Source: Opitutales bacterium (GTDB lineage: Bacteria; Verrucomicrobiota; Verrucomicrobiia; Opitutales; Oceanipulchritudinaceae). Taken from it: 39,729 nt of DNA. Location of the stretch: contig JAFGLA010000085.1 of assembly GCA_016928295.1 (NCBI GenBank), positions 1 to 39,729 on the forward strand, written 5' to 3'. The translations under genes and the position numbers were made by a program. Numbering within the stretch: the first letter of the stretch is position 1; each line of letters starts with the position of its first letter. A model generated the notes under the pieces. The model did not search any database. It was not told where the DNA came from and saw only the letters and a program-made list of their open reading frames with translations. This document shows positions 16,906 through 26,040 of the stretch, piece after piece.

Positions 16906-18399
16906 TTATTCCCAGACGACGCCCTTCATGGACTTCGTTTCGAGGAACTGAAGGTGCATCTTGAATGCGTTGCGCAGGCTCTGCGGCAGGTGGCCGTGGC
17001 GGGCGTTGGCCTGCACGTAGGCGGTTAGCTGTTCGCGGTAGTCCGGGTGGGCGCAGTTGTTGATTATCGCCATCGCGCGCTCCGTCGGGTCTTTGCCGCG
17101 GAGGTCGGCGATGCCCTGCTCGGTGACGATGATGTTGACGCTGTGCTCGTTGTGGTCGAGGTGGCTGACCATGGGCACGATAGTCGAGATGTCGCCGTTC
17201 TTGGTCGTGGACGGACAGGTGAAGATGGAGATGTAGGCGTTGCGCGTGAAGTCGCCGGAGCCGCCGATGCCGTTCATCATCTTGTCGCCCATGATGTGGG
17301 TCGAGTTCACGTTGCCGAATATGTCCGCTTCGATGGCGGTGTTGATCGAGATGATGCCGAGGCGGCGGACAAGGCCCGGGTTGTTCGACAGTTCCTGCGG
17401 GCGCAGGACCATGCGCTGGCGGAAGTAGTCAAGGTTGTCGTACACCTTCTTGAGGACGGGCGGAGTGACAGTCAGCGAGGTGCCGCTGGCAAAGGTCACG
17501 CGGCCGCGGGACATGAGGTCGATGACGGAGTCCTGAATGACTTCCGAATACATCGTGAAGGGCGGAATGTCGGGATCGTCGCCGAGGGCGCTCATGAGCG
17601 CGTTGGCAATGTTGCCCACGCCGCTTTGCAGGGGCAGGAACTCCGGCGGGATGCGGCCTGCCTTCATGTCGCTGACGAGGAACTTCGCCACGTTGCGGCC
17701 AATCTGCTGCGTCGTTTCGTCGGCTTCGGCGAAGTCACGGCTCTGGTCGGGCGCGCTGGTACGGACGATGGCGACGATCTTCGAGGGGTCCACCTTCACA
17801 ACGGGGCTGCCGATGCGGTCCGCTACTTTGTAGATGGGAATGGTCTTGCGGTAGGGCGGGTTGTCCAGCTCGTAAATGTCGTGCATCCCGTGCAGGGCTT
17901 CGGGGTGCGCGTCGTTAAGCTCGATGATGATCTTGTCCGCCATGCGGCAGAGCGTGGGCGATACGCCGACAGAGGTCGTGAGGGTGATTTCGCCATCTTC
18001 GGTCACTTTGCAGGCTTCGATGACAGCCCAGTCAACCTTGCCGAGGAAGCCGTAGCGAATTTCCTGGGCCAGTTCGGAGAGGTGAAGGTCGAAGTACTTG
18101 ACCTTGCCTTCGTTGATGGCCTTGCGCAGGTCGTTGTTGGTCTGGTAGGGCGTGCGCCAGTTGACCGCTTCCGCGCGGGCGAGTTCGCCGTCGAGGCTGT
18201 CGCCTGTCGAGGCTCCGGTTATGACGTTAATTTTGAAGGGGCGGCCTGCAGCGTGCTCCTCCTTGGCAAAGGCGGCAATACCCTGAGACACGGCCTTGGC
18301 CGCGCCTGCGGGGGTGAAGCCGCTGAATCCTACGGTCTGTCCGTCCTTGATAAGGCGGCCAGCTTCCATTTTGTCAATTACTGTAAAACGAGAGTTCAT
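16906..18399 (-). CDS. Succinyl-CoA:acetate/propionate CoA-transferase
   Basis: A 497-residue acetyl-CoA hydrolase/transferase-family enzyme (Cat1/AarC/ScpC type) that moves CoA between succinate and acetate or propionate. VGFSGFTPAGAAKAV is at the N-terminus. The catalytic Glu is about residue 286 in MYSEVIQDS. The C-terminal block FGNVNSTHIMGDKMMNGIGG and GDFTRNAYISIFTCPS is characteristic of the succinate-specific branch. In the neighbourhood of methylmalonyl-CoA mutase and decarboxylase, the likely job is to regenerate succinyl-CoA from succinate using propionyl-CoA. Its own terminators lie on both sides (18721-18753 upstream, 16790-16826 downstream), so it is a separate transcription unit. 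The upstream leader has two short hairpins, ATGCCTG/CAGGCAT (18431-18464) and CCGC/GCGG near 18485. Confidence 0.93.
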   Translation of the reverse strand: MNSRFTVIDKMEAGRLIKDGQTVGFSGFTPAGAAKAVSQGIAAFAKEEHAAGRPFKINVITGASTGDSLDGELARAEAVNWRTPYQTNNDLRKAINEGKVKYFDLHLSELAQEIRYGFLGKVDWAVIEACKVTEDGEITLTTSVGVSPTLCRMADKIIIELNDAHPEALHGMHDIYELDNPPYRKTIPIYKVADRIGSPVVKVDPSKIVAIVRTSAPDQSRDFAEADETTQQIGRNVAKFLVSDMKAGRIPPEFLPLQSGVGNIANALMSALGDDPDIPPFTMYSEVIQDSVIDLMSRGRVTFASGTSLTVTPPVLKKVYDNLDYFRQRMVLRPQELSNNPGLVRRLGIISINTAIEADIFGNVNSTHIMGDKMMNGIGGSGDFTRNAYISIFTCPSTTKNGDISTIVPMVSHLDHNEHSVNIIVTEQGIADLRGKDPTERAMAIINNCAHPDYREQLTAYVQANARHGHLPQSLRNAFKMHLQFLETKSMKGVVWE

Positions 18400-18540
18400 T
18401 GGTGTAATTTGGTAAATCTATAAGAGAAATATGCCTGCAAAGGGACTTGCCGCGACACAGGCATGTCGAAAAAGGTGTTATCCGCTCAATACGCGGAATC
18501 TTGCACAAGTTTTAGTCAAAAAGAGTTCTAGCTATTGAAT

Positions 18541-18640
18541 TAGTGAGCGTCGCTAACATACGAACTCCAAAGGCGAGCTAACTTTTAACCGGAAAGGCAG
18601 CCGGATTCCGGCGGGAGTTCTTCTTCGCAGACGTTCCTTG
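18541..18640. repeat. Degenerate fold-back repeat, copy B
   Basis: The left end TAGTGAGCGTCGCTAACATA and the right end, read inverted as GGAACGTCTGCGAAGAAG, are imperfect inverted repeats. Next to the right end is the family's shared block, here inverted AACTCCCGCCGGAATCCGG. It is clearly related to copies C, D and E but diverged. Boundaries are approximate. Confidence 0.6.
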
Positions 18641-18720
18641 GCACGCGTTTAACCGACTGCGTCCGTAGAGCTTGGCCAGCAGCTCCGCCTCTCCTGCTCT
18701 TCTGCCGTTCAACAAACAAA

Positions 18721-18753
18721 ACGCGCGGGATAGAATAGGTCCGTCCCGCGCGT
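18721..18753 (-). terminator. Intrinsic terminator of the decarboxylase operon
   Basis: ACGCGCGGGA (18721-18730) pairs perfectly with TCCCGCGCGT (18744-18753). On the minus strand the stem is followed by TTTGTTTGTTG, about 85 bases after the beta-subunit stop codon. Confidence 0.8.
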
Positions 18754-18836
18754 CAAGTTTGCATGATATGCCTAAATTACCTTTCTACAAGCTATGGCAA
18801 TTGGCGTATTCATGTCCGTTTGCTGTTTTCAAGATA

Positions 18837-20336
18837 CTAGTGGCCCAGCGTGGCGATGAAGAAACCAGCAGCGACTGCGGTTCCGATAACGCCTGCAACG
18901 TTCGGCCCCATGGCGTGCATGAGAAGGAAGTTGCGCGGGTCGGCCTTCTGGCCTTCCACCTGGCTGACGCGGGCCGCCATTGGCACCGCGCTGACACCGG
19001 CGGAGCCGATAAGCGGATTGATCTTGTTCTTGAGGAAGAAGTTGAAGAACTTGGCCATTATGATGCCCGCAGCAGTCGATACGCTGAAGGCCACTATGCC
19101 CATGGCGAGAATGCCAAGCGTCTCTGTCTTGAGGAAGCGGTCGGCGGTCATTGTGATGCCGACGCTCGCTCCGAGGAAGATCGTGACGATGTTGATAATC
19201 TCGTTCTGCGCCGCCTTCACAAGGCGTTCTGTAACGCCGCACTCGCGAAGGAAGTTGCCCAGCATGAGCATGGCGATAAGGGCAGAGGCGTCCGGCACCA
19301 CGAGGATGCAGAGGATGGCCACGACGATGGCGAAAACGAGTTTCTCCAGCTTGGACACGTCGCGCAGTTTCTGCATGCGTATCTTGCGCTCTTTCATCGT
19401 GGTCAGCGCGCGCATGATGGGCGGCTGGATGACGGGAACAAGAGCCATGTAGCTGTATGCGGCAACGGCGATCGGGGCCAGAAGCTCGGGGGCGAGCTTG
19501 TTGGAGAGGAAGATCGAGGTCGGGCCGTCAGCACCACCGATGATGCCGATTGCGGCAGCCTGATGGGATGTGAAGCCGAAGATCCAGATCGCGCCAAAGA
19601 AGGTGGCAAAGACGCCGAACTGCGCCGCGCCGCCAAGAAGCAGCGTGATGGGGTTCGCGATAAGGGGGCCGAAGTCCGTAAGCGCGCCTACACCCAGGAA
19701 GATGAGGGGCGGGAAGATTTCGTTCGAAATGCCCTTGTAGAAGAAGTCGAAGAGCCCTCCGAAGCCTTCGCTGTGCATGTCCAGAAGCACTTCGCCCTTG
19801 TACACCTTGGTGCCAGGGGCGGAGATGTCCTGTCCGCAGACAAGACCCGCAGCGTCGGCCCACACAAAGTAGTCGCGGGTTTGGAGCTGGATGGGCTGGC
19901 CGTTGAGTTCACCGGCGATGGGCTTGATTTCCGTTCCTTCGGCAATGCTGTCGGGACGGATGACGTAGAGCAGGCCGCCCATGTCGCTGAGGACGTGCTC
20001 AAGTTCGGCCTCGTCCATGCGGTCGCCCACAAACTCGGGACGGTGCAGACGCACTCCGCCTTCGAGCTTCACTTCGTCACCCATGGTGGCGAAGCTGTAA
20101 AGGACGGTGCCCGTGATCGGGGCTGCAACCTCTGCCGCGTTCTTGTTTGTAAGACCGCGTGAGGGAAGATTGGCGAGCAGAGCGCCGAAGGCGATCGGAA
20201 CGAGCAAGAGTGGCTCGAATTCCTTTTTGACCGCCAGATAGAAGAGCACGCCGACTACCACCCACATCACCAGCATCTGCCAAGTGACATACATGAAGCC
20301 CGTCTCGTGCCACAAACCTGTAAGAAGTTCTAACAT
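18837..20336 (-). CDS. mmdB: Na+-pumping decarboxylase beta subunit (OadB/MmdB family), with a large insertion
   Basis: A 499-residue polytopic membrane subunit that decarboxylates carboxybiotin and couples this to Na+ export. Family blocks are clear: IFPPLIFLGVGALTDFGPL, GIIGGADGPTSIFLSNKL (with the Na+-binding Asp), YSYMALVPVIQPPIM, LIGSAGVSAVPMAARVSQ and LLMHAMGPNVAGVIGT. Usual length is about 375-430, and the excess lies at residues 60-190, between the second membrane segment (LLLVPIAFGALLANLP) and GLFDFFYKG. The extra segment has APITGTVLYSFATMGDEV and ISAPGTKVYKGEVLL, which loosely resemble the two halves of a biotinyl/lipoyl hammerhead. It is the last gene of the operon, followed by a terminator. 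Confidence 0.93.
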   Translation of the reverse strand: MLELLTGLWHETGFMYVTWQMLVMWVVVGVLFYLAVKKEFEPLLLVPIAFGALLANLPSRGLTNKNAAEVAAPITGTVLYSFATMGDEVKLEGGVRLHRPEFVGDRMDEAELEHVLSDMGGLLYVIRPDSIAEGTEIKPIAGELNGQPIQLQTRDYFVWADAAGLVCGQDISAPGTKVYKGEVLLDMHSEGFGGLFDFFYKGISNEIFPPLIFLGVGALTDFGPLIANPITLLLGGAAQFGVFATFFGAIWIFGFTSHQAAAIGIIGGADGPTSIFLSNKLAPELLAPIAVAAYSYMALVPVIQPPIMRALTTMKERKIRMQKLRDVSKLEKLVFAIVVAILCILVVPDASALIAMLMLGNFLRECGVTERLVKAAQNEIINIVTIFLGASVGITMTADRFLKTETLGILAMGIVAFSVSTAAGIIMAKFFNFFLKNKINPLIGSAGVSAVPMAARVSQVEGQKADPRNFLLMHAMGPNVAGVIGTAVAAGFFIATLGH

Positions 20337-20475
20337 CTGGTTAAAGGCGTTTTAGTTGCGCCCCGCCCGCGTTCTTGGCGCGTTCGTTCGGCAACAGTTA
20401 GCTTGAAAGAGTCCGTCCGGCTTTCGCACTGCGCCTTGTTCGGCGCGTATCGCAAAGCCGCACACGGCGCACCGT

Positions 20476-20874
20476 TTAGCCGATCGTGACGAGGCTCTGG
20501 CCTTCTTCGACCGAGTCGCCAACGTTGACGTTGATGGACGTTACTGTGCCCGAGTGGGTGGCCGTGACGTAGGTCTTCATCTTCATGGCTTCGAGGGTGA
20601 CGACGTTTTCGCCTTCCTTGACAGCCTGACCGACCTTGACGTCGATGGAATCAACCTTGCCTGCGAGCGGGCTTTCCACGCTTCCGGCGCCTGCGGCGAC
20701 TGGCGCGGGGGCCGGAGCGGCCTTGGGGGCGGGCGCGGGGGCGGCGACTGCGGCGGCAGCGGCTACGGGAGCCGGGGCTGCAACGGGAGCCGGAGCGGCA
20801 ACGCCGCCGTCGAGAACTTCAACAGTTACGTCGTAGGCTTTGCCTTCGACTGTGATGCGCAATTTCTTGGTCAT
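20476..20874 (-). CDS. mmdC: Biotin carboxyl carrier subunit of methylmalonyl-CoA decarboxylase
   Basis: A 132-residue biotinyl protein. The N-terminus (MTKKLRITVEGKAYDVTVEVLD) matches the start of MmdC/OadA carrier domains. A flexible Ala/Pro linker (about residues 24-65) leads to the biotinyl domain with VESPLAGKVDSIDVKVGQAV and the biotinylation motif EAMKM, with the modified Lys at residue 98. It carries the carboxyl group from the alpha (transferase) to the beta (membrane) subunit. It lies between the delta and beta genes on the minus strand. Confidence 0.95.
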   Translation of the reverse strand: MTKKLRITVEGKAYDVTVEVLDGGVAAPAPVAAPAPVAAAAAVAAPAPAPKAAPAPAPVAAGAGSVESPLAGKVDSIDVKVGQAVKEGENVVTLEAMKMKTYVTATHSGTVTSINVNVGDSVEEGQSLVTIG

Positions 20875-20942
20875 GGACGTAGAAGAGAATCTTGGAGTTT
20901 AAACTTGATTGGAATTACTAAAAATACGCGTTTAAGAGGCCC

Positions 20943-21344
20943 TTAGCGGACCTGCTTGGATGCGAAAATCTGGCGGCGCCCTTCGGCTCCCCATTCGGAG
21001 GATGCGGTGTGAACCGAAACGATGCGGACGCGGCTGCCGAGGACGACATGCGCCGCTGCCGCAATCACGGCGACAAGGTGCGAGTTGGCGGCAGATGGGG
21101 CCGCCGCAACGGGGGCTGCAACCTGCGAGGCTGCGGGGCGGACGACTGCAAGCTTCTTGGCAGCAGCCGCCTTGGCGGAATTGCCGGCGAAGAACACGCC
21201 CAGAAGCTTCATGAATATGTACATCGCAAACAGCACCGCGATAACCACGATGAAGCCGGTGAACATGAAGTTCACGGACTCTCCCATCGAGGGATGGAGC
21301 GGGATGCCGGCGATCACGTTTTGTGTAACAAATGTAGAGTGCAC
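20943..21344 (-). CDS. mmdD: OadG/MmdD-type small membrane subunit of the Na+ decarboxylase
   Basis: A 133-residue protein with one membrane helix (about residues 28-47, FMFTGFIVVIAVLFAMYIFM), an Ala/Pro/Val linker, and a C-terminal domain with HLVAVIAAAAHVVLGSRVRI and WGAEGRRQIFASKQVR. The 'W..EGR..I..S' ending is the OadG/MmdD signature. It assembles the alpha and carrier subunits onto the membrane beta subunit. The start at 21344 gives a short N-terminal segment before the helix. It is 68 bases upstream of the carrier gene. Confidence 0.87.
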   Translation of the reverse strand: MHSTFVTQNVIAGIPLHPSMGESVNFMFTGFIVVIAVLFAMYIFMKLLGVFFAGNSAKAAAAKKLAVVRPAASQVAAPVAAAPSAANSHLVAVIAAAAHVVLGSRVRIVSVHTASSEWGAEGRRQIFASKQVR

Positions 21345-21503
21345 GGTAGTTACCTGTTAAGAGGAAGAAAAAAATGTTGTTGGCTCGGGCAACGCGCGCC
21401 GCAGCCCGATATAAAAACTCTATACAAGAGCACAATTGTGCGTTCAGTCAACGGAAAGAGAAGAAAACTGAAGAAACATCCAGTCTTTCTACAATCTCTT
21501 CGC

Positions 21504-21575
21504 TTTGCCTGAAGGCAAACCGGCCTGTATGTTATTTTTATTAAATCGGACTGCGGCTGCGTTTGATGCGGTCCG
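21504..21575 (-). other. Two hairpins in the gap between mmdA and mmdD
   Basis: In the 234-base space between the alpha and delta genes the minus strand can form CGGACCGC...GCAGTCCG (21547-21575, one mismatch, followed by an A/T-rich tract), then TTTGCC-TTCA-GGCAAA (21504-21519). They may attenuate or process the operon transcript. This is inferred from structure only. Confidence 0.4.
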
Positions 21576-21578
21576 GCT

Positions 21579-23135
21579 CTAGAGCGGGATATTGCCGTGC
21601 TTCTTGCCCGGACGGGTCACGCGCTTGGACAGTGTGTTGCGAAGCGCCATCGCGACGACGGGGCGTGTCATGGCCGGTTCGATTACATCGGTAACCATGG
21701 CGAGCTTGGCCGCCTGATAGGGCGAGGCGAATTTGGCCTTGTAGTCTTCGACGAACTCGGCGTTGAGCTTTGCGGGGTCTTCGGCTTTTTCAAGCTCGTC
21801 CTTGTAGAGAACTTTGACCGCGCCTTCTGCGCCCATGACGGCGATTTCCGCGCTCGGCCAGGCGAAGACCATGTCCGCGCCCATGTCTGCGGAACACATG
21901 GCAAGATAAGCGCCGCCGTAGGCTTTGCGCATGATGACGGTGATCTTCGGCACGCTGGCGCTTGCGTAGGCAAAGAGCATCTTGGCACCGTGGCGGATGA
22001 TGCCGCCGCGCTCCTGGGCAAGACCGGGCATGAAGCCGGGCACGTCCACGAGGTTCACGATCGGCACGTTGTAAACGTTGCAGGTGCGGATGAAGCGCGC
22101 TGCCTTGTCGGAGGAGTCGATGTCCAGGCAACCGGCCTTGAAGGCGGGCTGGTTGGCGATGATGCCTACGACGATGCCTTCGATGCGGGCAAAGCCGGTT
22201 ACGATGTTCTTGGCAAAGTCTGCCTGTATTTCAAAGAAGTCAGCTCCGTCAACGAGGCGGGCGATGACTTTCTTTACGTCAAAGCCGTTCTTGGGGTCTT
22301 CGGGCACCAGCTCGTTCATGCCTTCGTCGCGGGCGACGGTGATCGCGGGCGTGGGCTTGTGCGGGGGTTCCTGAAGGTTGTTGCTGGGCAGGTAGCTGAG
22401 GAGCTTCTTGGCAAGCTCCACCGCGTGCGCGTCGTCGTTGGCAATGAGGTGGATGTTGCCCGATACGCTGGCGTGCGCGTCGGCGGAAGCGAACTGCTCC
22501 AGCTTGGCGTTTTCACCAGTGGCTGCCTGAATGACGGACGGGCCGCAGATGAACATGTTCGTTGCCTTGTTGCGCACCATGATGAGGAAGTCGCAAAGGG
22601 CTGGCGAATACACTGCACCACCGGCGCAGGGGCCTGCGATGATGGAGACTTGCGGCACTACGCCGGAAAGAAGCACGTTCTGGAAGAAAATCTGGCCGTA
22701 GCCGGAGAGGCTGTCCACGCCTTCCTGAATGCGCGCTCCTCCCGAGTCGTTGATGCCGATGACGGGCATACCGGTCTCGACGGCGTACTGCATGAGGTCA
22801 ACGACCTTCTTGGCCTGAATGCGCCCGAGGGCGGCGCCGCCGACTGTGAAGTCGTGCGCGAATGTGGCCACGGGGCGGCCATCGACCATGCCGGTACCGG
22901 TTACAACGCCGTCGCCGGGCATAGAGCGGTCCTGAAGGCCGAAGTTCGTGCAGGCGTGGTCGGCGTGCATGCCGAACTCCTGGAACGTGTCGGCCTCATA
23001 GAGGGCGTCGATGCGCTCGCGGGCGGTGAGCTGGCCCTTCTCGTGACGGGCCTTGGTCTTCTTTTCGCCACCGCCTGCGAGGGCGGCCTTGCGGCGGTTT
23101 TCTAGTTCTTCGAGAAGTTTACGCTGGATAGCCAT
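21579..23135 (-). CDS. mmdA: Methylmalonyl-CoA decarboxylase alpha subunit (carboxyltransferase)
   Basis: A 518-residue biotin-dependent carboxyltransferase (propionyl-CoA carboxylase beta/MmdA family). It transfers the carboxyl group from methylmalonyl-CoA to biotin. Recognised blocks are KGQLTARERIDALYE and INDSGGARIQEGVDSLSGYG (acyl-CoA oxyanion hole), IAGPCAGGAVYSPALCDF, VNLVDVPGFMPGLAQERGG and YGGAYLAMCSADMGADMVFAWPSA split over the second crotonase fold. The C-terminus RPGKKHGNIPL is typical. With the carrier, delta and beta genes next to it, decarboxylation is more likely than ATP-dependent carboxylation, since no biotin carboxylase gene is present. Confidence 0.95.
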   Translation of the reverse strand: MAIQRKLLEELENRRKAALAGGGEKKTKARHEKGQLTARERIDALYEADTFQEFGMHADHACTNFGLQDRSMPGDGVVTGTGMVDGRPVATFAHDFTVGGAALGRIQAKKVVDLMQYAVETGMPVIGINDSGGARIQEGVDSLSGYGQIFFQNVLLSGVVPQVSIIAGPCAGGAVYSPALCDFLIMVRNKATNMFICGPSVIQAATGENAKLEQFASADAHASVSGNIHLIANDDAHAVELAKKLLSYLPSNNLQEPPHKPTPAITVARDEGMNELVPEDPKNGFDVKKVIARLVDGADFFEIQADFAKNIVTGFARIEGIVVGIIANQPAFKAGCLDIDSSDKAARFIRTCNVYNVPIVNLVDVPGFMPGLAQERGGIIRHGAKMLFAYASASVPKITVIMRKAYGGAYLAMCSADMGADMVFAWPSAEIAVMGAEGAVKVLYKDELEKAEDPAKLNAEFVEDYKAKFASPYQAAKLAMVTDVIEPAMTRPVVAMALRNTLSKRVTRPGKKHGNIPL

Positions 23136-23326
23136 AGCAATTCCTAATGGTAAAACTGCGGACCTTAAGAAACTCTAATACATATTGTCCAATAGAAAAA
23201 GGTCCATAAGGGAGTTATCCCCCCTTGATGCGCCAGTTGCAAGTCTCGACCTTTGAAAAAAAACTCGTCGGGGCAAACCGAGTAAACAAGTGTGTTAACT
23301 CACTGGCCTTGTAAGTATAACAAGCA

Positions 23327-23361
23327 AAAGGCCCGCGCCACTGTTCCGTGACGGGGCCTTT
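23327..23361 (-). terminator. Intrinsic terminator of the chemoreceptor gene
   Basis: AAAGGCCC (23327-23334) pairs with GGGCCTTT (23354-23361). On the minus strand the stem is followed by TGCTTGTTATAC. It lies 47 bases after the chemoreceptor stop codon. Confidence 0.65.
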
Positions 23362-23408
23362 GGGATATGCCTGCGGGATTTTTCCAGAACCTAGATTAGC
23401 TGCGCTCC

Positions 23409-25409
23409 CTATCTGTGAAGGGAGAGCATCCGCTTGTCCGAGGCTGTCGGCCTCATGTGCGCTGTGTGCGGAGCAGAGGCGTGCACGCGGCTGCGGGAAG
23501 GCTCCCCGGACTCGGCTTTACCGTGAATGAACACGTTAAGCTCCCGCACGATGCCGCCCAATACCTCACTCTGCGAGGCAAGTTCCTCACTGGCGGAGGC
23601 GGTTTCTTCGGCGTTGGCAGCCGTGCTCTGCCCGAGGGTTTCGACCTGCCTTGCAGCTCCCGCAATGCGGTCGATGCCTATCGTCTGTTCCTGCGAGGAC
23701 ATGGCCACCTGTTGCACCATGGTGGAGACTCCGCTCACGTTCTCGTTCACCATGTCGAGTATCTCGTTCAGTTCCTGCGTCACACGAACGCCCTCTTCCG
23801 TCCTCTGGCGGGCGTCCTGCACCTTGACCGTACTGGCTTTGGCAGCCTCGGCACTGCGGTGGGCGAGCATTCGCACCTCTTCGGCCACGACGGCGAAGCC
23901 GCGTCCGGCATCCCCTGCCCTTGCGGCCTCGACGGCTGCGTTGAGGGCGAGAATGTTTGTCTGAAAGGCGATGTCGTCGATGCTTTTGACAATTTGCGCC
24001 GTCTGCTCGGAGGACTCTTTGATGCGGTTCATAGTGTCGAGCATCTTGTGCATGGACTGGCGCCCGCGGTCGCTGGCGTCGATGCTGCTGCGTACTCCGC
24101 TGCTTGCCTGATTGGCGCTGTCGGAATTCTGCTTGGTGATGGACGAGAGTTCGTCGAGCGATGACATCGTTTCCTCCATGCTCGCGGCCTGTTCCGAGGC
24201 GCCTTGCGCAAGGTGGGTGCTCGCGTTGGCAAGCTCATTCGACGCGGCGTTTACCTGCTCGCTCGCGGAAGCAAGGTCGTTTACTGCTGTTGTCATGACG
24301 CGCAGAATCTTGCGGGCCGTCACGACGACGGGAACAACGACCATCACGGCCACAAGTATCGAAAGAATCAAAAACAGCATCGTGGAGCTGCGCATGGACT
24401 GCTGGGTTACGACGTTCTTTTCTTCCGCGTCGGCCACCTTGGCCTCCATGTCTTTCTGCATCTCGGGAATGCGCGCTTCCAATATTGTTACAAGAGCGTC
24501 GATGCTTCCGCGTGTGCTCGCAAAGAGTTCCTGAAGAGCCTGACCGGTCTTGGCATATGCCTGAAGCTGCGCGGACATTTCGTTAGTAAGGGCTACGACT
24601 CTGTCGCTTCCTGCGGCCCAGGCGTCAAACTTCGCATAAAACGCCTTGAGAAGCTCGTCCAAATCTCCGGCGGCTAGAGTGGACGCGCTTGCCATACGAT
24701 CTTTAACTTGGCCGATATTTTCGCGATAGTCGGCTTCAAGACGGCTCATCTCGGCCGCATCGGTGGCATCGACGAGCTTCATCTCCGCAATGTATGCCTG
24801 ATAGAAGTCGCGGTCCGCGCTGAGAAGCAAGTTGAGCACAGCCATGTCGTTGCTGCCCGCTTCGACGCGCTCCTGCATCTGGTTGATTAGTTCCCTCACG
24901 GCGGGAAAATCCTCCCCCAGCCCGCGAATCAGACCTAGCCGCTCCTGATTTTTGTCGAATATCGAAGAGGATAGCGCCAAGGCGGATTCCACATCGGCTT
25001 TCCATTTGTTGAAATTCGCGGTAAACGCGGCCATCGAGGCGCTGTCTATTTCGCCAAGCTCAACGCCTTTGCGAACTCGGTCAAGCACTTGGCCAACGTT
25101 ATCAAGCGCGTCCATGGCGTAGGCGTCGAGGGCGGCGCGCGTCTTGGCGTCGTTGGCTTCGACAAGAGCAAGGTACGCCTGATAGGCGTCGCGATCGGCG
25201 TTGAGAAGAAGACTCATAGCCTCCTGAACAAGCCCCATCGCGGGGAAGTCCTTCTCAATAATTGGCACAAGATCTTCCTGTACCAGCTCGTTGGACGCCT
25301 TGGCCACGCCGGACAGGCTTTGCTGCCCGACAAAGAACAAAACTATCAGCCCTCCCACGCAAGCGGAGATGATAATCGCGAAACGCGAAAATAGACTCAT
25401 GTTCTTCAT
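23409..25409 (-). CDS. Methyl-accepting chemotaxis protein with a duplicated helical sensor
   Basis: A 666-residue chemoreceptor. The first membrane helix is about residues 8-27 ([22 protein letters not shown]) and the second about 340-362 ([19 protein letters not shown]). The extracytoplasmic domain is all-helical and consists of two similar units: residues about 54-150 ([31 protein letters not shown]) and about 168-278 ([31 protein letters not shown]). No HAMP domain is recognisable after the second helix. The signalling hairpin is clear ([38 protein letters not shown]). There is no C-terminal CheR-binding pentapeptide. The ligand is unknown. Its place between the two propionate gene groups is suggestive only. 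Confidence 0.93.
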   Translation of the reverse strand: MKNMSLFSRFAIIISACVGGLIVLFFVGQQSLSGVAKASNELVQEDLVPIIEKDFPAMGLVQEAMSLLLNADRDAYQAYLALVEANDAKTRAALDAYAMDALDNVGQVLDRVRKGVELGEIDSASMAAFTANFNKWKADVESALALSSSIFDKNQERLGLIRGLGEDFPAVRELINQMQERVEAGSNDMAVLNLLLSADRDFYQAYIAEMKLVDATDAAEMSRLEADYRENIGQVKDRMASASTLAAGDLDELLKAFYAKFDAWAAGSDRVVALTNEMSAQLQAYAKTGQALQELFASTRGSIDALVTILEARIPEMQKDMEAKVADAEEKNVVTQQSMRSSTMLFLILSILVAVMVVVPVVVTARKILRVMTTAVNDLASASEQVNAASNELANASTHLAQGASEQAASMEETMSSLDELSSITKQNSDSANQASSGVRSSIDASDRGRQSMHKMLDTMNRIKESSEQTAQIVKSIDDIAFQTNILALNAAVEAARAGDAGRGFAVVAEEVRMLAHRSAEAAKASTVKVQDARQRTEEGVRVTQELNEILDMVNENVSGVSTMVQQVAMSSQEQTIGIDRIAGAARQVETLGQSTAANAEETASASEELASQSEVLGGIVRELNVFIHGKAESGEPSRSRVHASAPHTAHMRPTASDKRMLSLHR

Positions 25410-25614
25410 TGTTGTAGTAGTATTTCGTTTCCCCCAAATCGGCGAATGCCCGCCCTCAATTCAAGTATGAGGCCGTATGGCCCAAGCGCATTTCAAGCAC
25501 AGGAACGGATTCGCATTTTTACAAAATCGAGAAGGTCTAAGTGTCATAAGTCCAAAGCGCAAGCAAACTTGCGGGCGAACTTTCTCAAAATGTATTTTCA
25601 CGTAAATCTCTACT

Positions 25615-25717
25615 TGGACAGCGTCTTGCAAAAATAGGCCAACCAAAGATACGGGATGAATTAATTCGCTCAATGGATGTCCTCATTCCGACGGGAGTTC
25701 TATTTGCAGACGCTCCA
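25615..25717. repeat. Fold-back repeat, copy C
   Basis: The left end TGGACAGCGTCTTGCAAAAA and the right end, read inverted as TGGAGCGTCTGCAAATAG, form an imperfect terminal inverted repeat. Immediately inside the right end lies AACTCCCGTCGGAATG (inverted), identical in copy E. TA follows the right end at 25718-25719. It is about 103 bases long and non-coding. Confidence 0.7.
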
Positions 25718-25915
25718 TATGGAACTCATCAGGGATAAGTGTAGTTTATCTGGAAACACGGACTTGGAAATAGAAGCAGGCGCTTTTTTGACCGACACGC
25801 TAAGATTGTTCCAATTTCGCACACTTTTTTACTTTTTCCACACGCAACTATTGGCAGCATTGCGCCATTATTCCGCAATGCGCGTCATAAGTTATACTTT
25901 TGAACGTGCTGCACA

Positions 25916-25945
25916 TTGACAAATTGTACCAGGCTGGAGTCATAC
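25916..25945 (+). promoter_or_regulatory. Possible promoter upstream of mutA (distal)
   Basis: TTGACA (25916-25921), an 18-base spacer and TCATAC (25940-25945). The -35 box is perfect and the -10 box weak. It lies about 195 bases upstream of mutA. Confidence 0.35.
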
Positions 25946-26013
25946 GGACCGGAAAACGCCCAAACTCCTTAAAACTGCGCACATGCGAAGCCTGCCCAAA
26001 GGGCGCAACTTGA

Positions 26014-26040
26014 TTGACAGGGTGTTAGTATGGCTAATAA
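26014..26040 (+). promoter_or_regulatory. Possible promoter upstream of mutA (proximal)
   Basis: TTGACA (26014-26019) followed after 15 bases by TAATAA (26035-26040), about 100 bases upstream of the mutA start. Both boxes are good, but the spacer is short. Confidence 0.4.

Larger units (their letters stand above)
18400..18836. other. Intergenic region between the decarboxylase operon and the CoA-transferase
   Basis: This 437-base gap holds no convincing gene. From right to left it contains the terminator of the decarboxylase operon (18721-18753), the degenerate repeat copy B (about 18541-18640) and the leader of the CoA-transferase gene. A minus-strand TTGACT lies near 18520, but no clearly spaced -10 box was found. 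Confidence 0.6.

Noticed and set aside
25446-25919. Short ORFs in the chemoreceptor-mutA gap
   Set aside because: They lack ribosome-binding sites, overlap repeat copy C or random sequence, and show no coding pattern.
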